NCBI RefSeq assembly: GCF_010015445.1
Contig: NC_053114.1
Location: 18,865,724-18,929,723, forward strand
DNA from: Perca fluviatilis
Lineage: Eukaryota > Chordata > Actinopteri > Perciformes > Percidae
Reading direction: 5' to 3'
DNA: 64,000 bases
Made by a program: the position numbers and the translations under genes
Part shown: in pieces, positions 61,150 to 64,000 of the stretch
How positions within the stretch are numbered: position 1 is the first letter of the stretch
How the letters are laid out: each line of letters opens with the position of its first letter
Notes under the pieces: model-generated
The model's database searches: none
What the model saw: the letters and a program-made list of their open reading frames with translations, nothing else
What the model was told of the DNA's origin: nothing

Positions 61150-63847
61150 ATGATGACGATGAAGCGGACTCTGTGCAGAATCTCCTGCTTGGTGACTCTG
61201 GTGGTGGAGCTGAGCTGGATAAACGTGGGCCACAGCATGCACAGAGAGGGAGGAAGCAGGGTAAGTGTGGCGTAAAGCCTTATGTCTTCAAGTGCATGTT
61301 ATATGTATCAAAGCAGCAACGTAAGAGGCTTCTTGCAATTCACTGGTGTTTGTAGATGATGTATAACGACAGATTTTGTTCCCCTTTTGTACTACAAACA
61401 ACTTCAATTCATAATCGAACTTTGTTCGGAGAACATACTGTAAATCAAAACGCTGCCTTGCTTTTATATTCTTGATGCATTCAGGGGTTGATTTCACTCG
61501 CTTGTGCAGTGTTGTGTAGCCTCTTTCCTCCTTTCACTCATTCTCTCATAAACCTCACACTTGACCAGTTGCTGCCAGTGCAGTACACTCACATGTGCTC
61601 ACCGTGTTCTGTCCACGAAACCAAAATGTGTGCGCTTGCATGTGGTTTAAAGAGGAAATGCATGCCATAATTGTATCTGCGTCAGAGGGGTTATTGAACC
61701 ACTTCGCTCTTAATTTTCTTTTATCTAGCTGTCATTCATTTCCATTTTTCTTGTCTCACTCGCTCTCTATTCAAACTCCCCCCATCTTTACCTCCCTTTC
61801 AATTCCTGTCATCCCTATCTCTCAGGCGCTCTCCCTCTCTGTTTCTCATTAGTGGGTCTATCCCCTGGTCGAAATTGCAGAGGGGAAACCTCCCTATTTT
61901 CTGTTGTTGTTTCTGAGTGGAAGCAGTTAGCCAGCCAACCTGCCCCACCCTCCGTTCTGCAACACACTGAACACATCAGAGGACACAGATTGTTAGAGTT
62001 GTCCAGAGGAAATGAAGCAAACAGTGTGTAGACAAGTGCAATATCCCATGACTGTCTCTGTGACGTTTGTAGACCAACCATCCGGTATCAGGCTTGGCTT
62101 TCCCGCCTCAAAAATGAGCCTCTTCTCTCCCCTCTCCTCCTCAGAAAGATCACATCCATCCATATTTAAAGTCTGTTCAAATGCTAAGTTAAAACAAAAA
62201 CTAAAAGATAACGATAAACTTAAGTAATAACACATCTTATCTAAACCTTACTTATCCGTTTTGTTCAGCTTCCATTTTGTTCTGCTTTATGTCATCATGG
62301 AAACTTTGCACTTCTCATGTAGCCTGACAGGTGGTTTTATGGGTTTCTCCCACCAATGCTGCCTCCTCTCAAAATGCATGATAGTGGTTTGGTTGGCTGA
62401 GGCCCATTTTTGTCAGATGTCCACGGTTTATATCCAGCTGCATATTATCATTCCAGTGAATATGAATGTATACTCTTTGGTAGCGGTTATGAAACTTCAG
62501 AATGAGTAGCGTTCAGAGGCAGACCGGAGCAGACACACACATTTTCTGCAGCAGCTGTTGATAATCACACTCTGACTAATGTGTGTGACATCAAGCCGAG
62601 TGCTCCAAGTAATAACTCCAGCAAACATCATATCAATTCAGCCCCAGTGTAAGGCATGTTGGCAGAAAATAATGCACATGCAGTAATGTAGCTATAAATG
62701 CATTTCATTTGACTAAATTCAGTTTTTTAAATCCATATTTAATCATTTCTTTCTTTATACAACTAATGAGTCTGCAGTCTCTGTAAGGCTGTACCTAGGC
62801 ACAGTAGAGTTTTGAGCTAAATGCAAACATCAGAATGCTACAGTAATATGCTAATGCTTAACATGGGATATTTACCATGGGTGTCTGAAATCACCTGTAA
62901 TCTTGTTTGCAGATGTTGTTAATCACATTTCTGCTGGAACATGTCATTGTAGTTTTTGGTTTGGAAGCCTTTATTGGTGCATTTTAGGTATAAACCGCGA
63001 GAGCAGAGCGCAGATTATGGATATAATTTTATAAGAATGGGCACAGATACGGAGACCTGGAACAGCTGACCTATCAGAGCAGACTGGACTTTTTTGAGAG
63101 GGGGGCTTAAAGAGAACCATGTTCCAACAGAGCGTCTCAAACAGAGTACAGCAGCAATGGGCAGTATGAGAAGAATTAAGTGTTGTTTTTTTTTAACATT
63201 AAATCATGTAAACATGTAGTAGAAACATACAATACAAGTCTGAACCTGATAACAGTATATAAAAGGTCTCCTTTACATTAAAGCAGTCCTCAAATATAAC
63301 TTAACCATGTCATGTGATGTGCTTCATATACTTCAGTACACAACAAACAAATACTGGGACCGCTACAGATGGAATTTTAACATCCCAGTTTTTTTTAATG
63401 TTAATGTGAACATTAAAGGATGACTGTGATCCCTGCAGGTAATGAAGCAGTGGGAGAGGAAGGTGCGGTCAGCCTCCAGCTTAGATGAGCTGCTGATGCT
63501 TGCAGACTTTCCTGATTGGAAGTTGTGGAAGTGTCGCCTGAGACTGCAGCAGCCAGAGACCCTCTCTTCTCCACCTTCAGTTGGCTCACACCGCTCTACA
63601 CGCTACGCTGCCGAATCTTACAGCCTGGAGATTCTTAAAGGTCAGATAAAACCTATACTACATGTTACGGGCAAGTCTGTGTATGTGTGCCGATGTGGTT
63701 ATCAACATTGTGTGTCTCCCATTTAGCCATAGATGAAGAATGGCAGCGCACTCAGTGCATGCCAAGGGAAACGTGTATCGACGTGGCCAAGGAGCTGGGC
63801 ACCGACCCCTCAATGTTCTTCAAGCCACCTTGTGTCTCCGTCCACAG
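61150..63847 (+). CDS. vegfd: Vascular endothelial growth factor D, first three coding exons (partial)
   Basis: Exons 61150-61260, 63439-63640 and 63727-63847 are phase-compatible and give 144 codons plus two bases; the rest lies beyond the window. VEGF-D is a secreted growth factor that acts through VEGFR-3 and VEGFR-2 in lymphatic and vascular development. Seen: a signal peptide at about 1-28 (CLVTLVVELSWINVGHS); the N-terminal propeptide (LDELLMLADFPDWKLWKCRL), a pattern shared by VEGF-C and VEGF-D; then the start of the PDGF/VEGF homology domain (EEWQRTQCMPRETCIDV, FFKPPCVSVHR) with the first cystine-knot cysteines. The Arg codon is split by the last donor (AG/GTTTGT). VEGF-C is the main alternative, but linkage to pir, as in human, favours vegfd. 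Three in-frame ATGs lie within the first four codons; I chose the first. Confidence 0.9.
61261..63438. other. vegfd intron 1
   Basis: Non-coding, with a MITE copy at 62985-63275. The short open frames show no splice-bordered coding signal. Confidence 0.55.
62985..63275 (+). mobile_element. MITE copy in vegfd intron 1
   Basis: Shares 'atcagagcagactgga', 'gagaggggggcttaaa', 'agcaatgggcagtatgagaa' and 'catgtaaacatgtagtagaa' with 22640-23076. It is the same family as 28930-29372. Confidence 0.7.
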
Positions 63848-64000
63848 GTTTGTTTGACATTAAACCAGATCCAGAACTTTAACATCAAGCTCAATGCTGT
63901 GAGCTGCACCGTCCCTGCATCCTACCTAACACTAAAGCCGACGAAACTTCTCAGCAGTCATTCAAATTACATCAACACGTATTTATTTATATTGAATAGA

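Overview
The window is vertebrate genomic DNA, almost certainly from a teleost fish and probably a percomorph. Genes are split into many exons with GT/AG borders. Introns carry long (CA/GT)n arrays and fish-type elements: MITEs with TTAAAG termini, PIF/Harbinger, Tc1-like and L2-like relics, and a tRNA-derived SINE. No prokaryotic feature is present. The gene models were built by hand from splice signals, reading-frame phase and remembered family sequence. Four of the five multi-exon models close with a continuous frame from ATG to stop; vegfd runs off the window.

Layout: (1) 1-3300 holds the first coding exon of an NHS-family actin regulator on the minus strand. (2) 4362-5193 is a decayed coiled-coil gene cut off by a MITE, followed by repeats up to 10.2 kb. 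(3) 10280-23652 is ace2, 18 coding exons, 808 codons. (4) 25462-31860, minus strand, is a 7-exon gene for a 360-residue protein joining a PDZ domain to a C-terminal IL-1-family beta-trefoil. It is the most unusual gene here. (5) 34383-43418 is a 9-exon, 593-residue FAD/NAD(P)-binding oxidoreductase; its introns hold a Harbinger relic and a 2-kb foldback element. (6) 45657-59565 is pir (pirin), 9 coding exons, 290 residues. (7) 61150 to beyond the window end is vegfd (figf): signal peptide, propeptide and start of the VEGF homology domain.

The order nhs - ace2 - pir - vegfd matches human Xp22, where BMX lies between ACE2 and PIR. Here that interval holds the PDZ/IL-1 gene and the flavoprotein. 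The genes do not form a pathway; conserved synteny is what links them. Much of the remaining sequence is intron or intergenic DNA with dispersed repeats.
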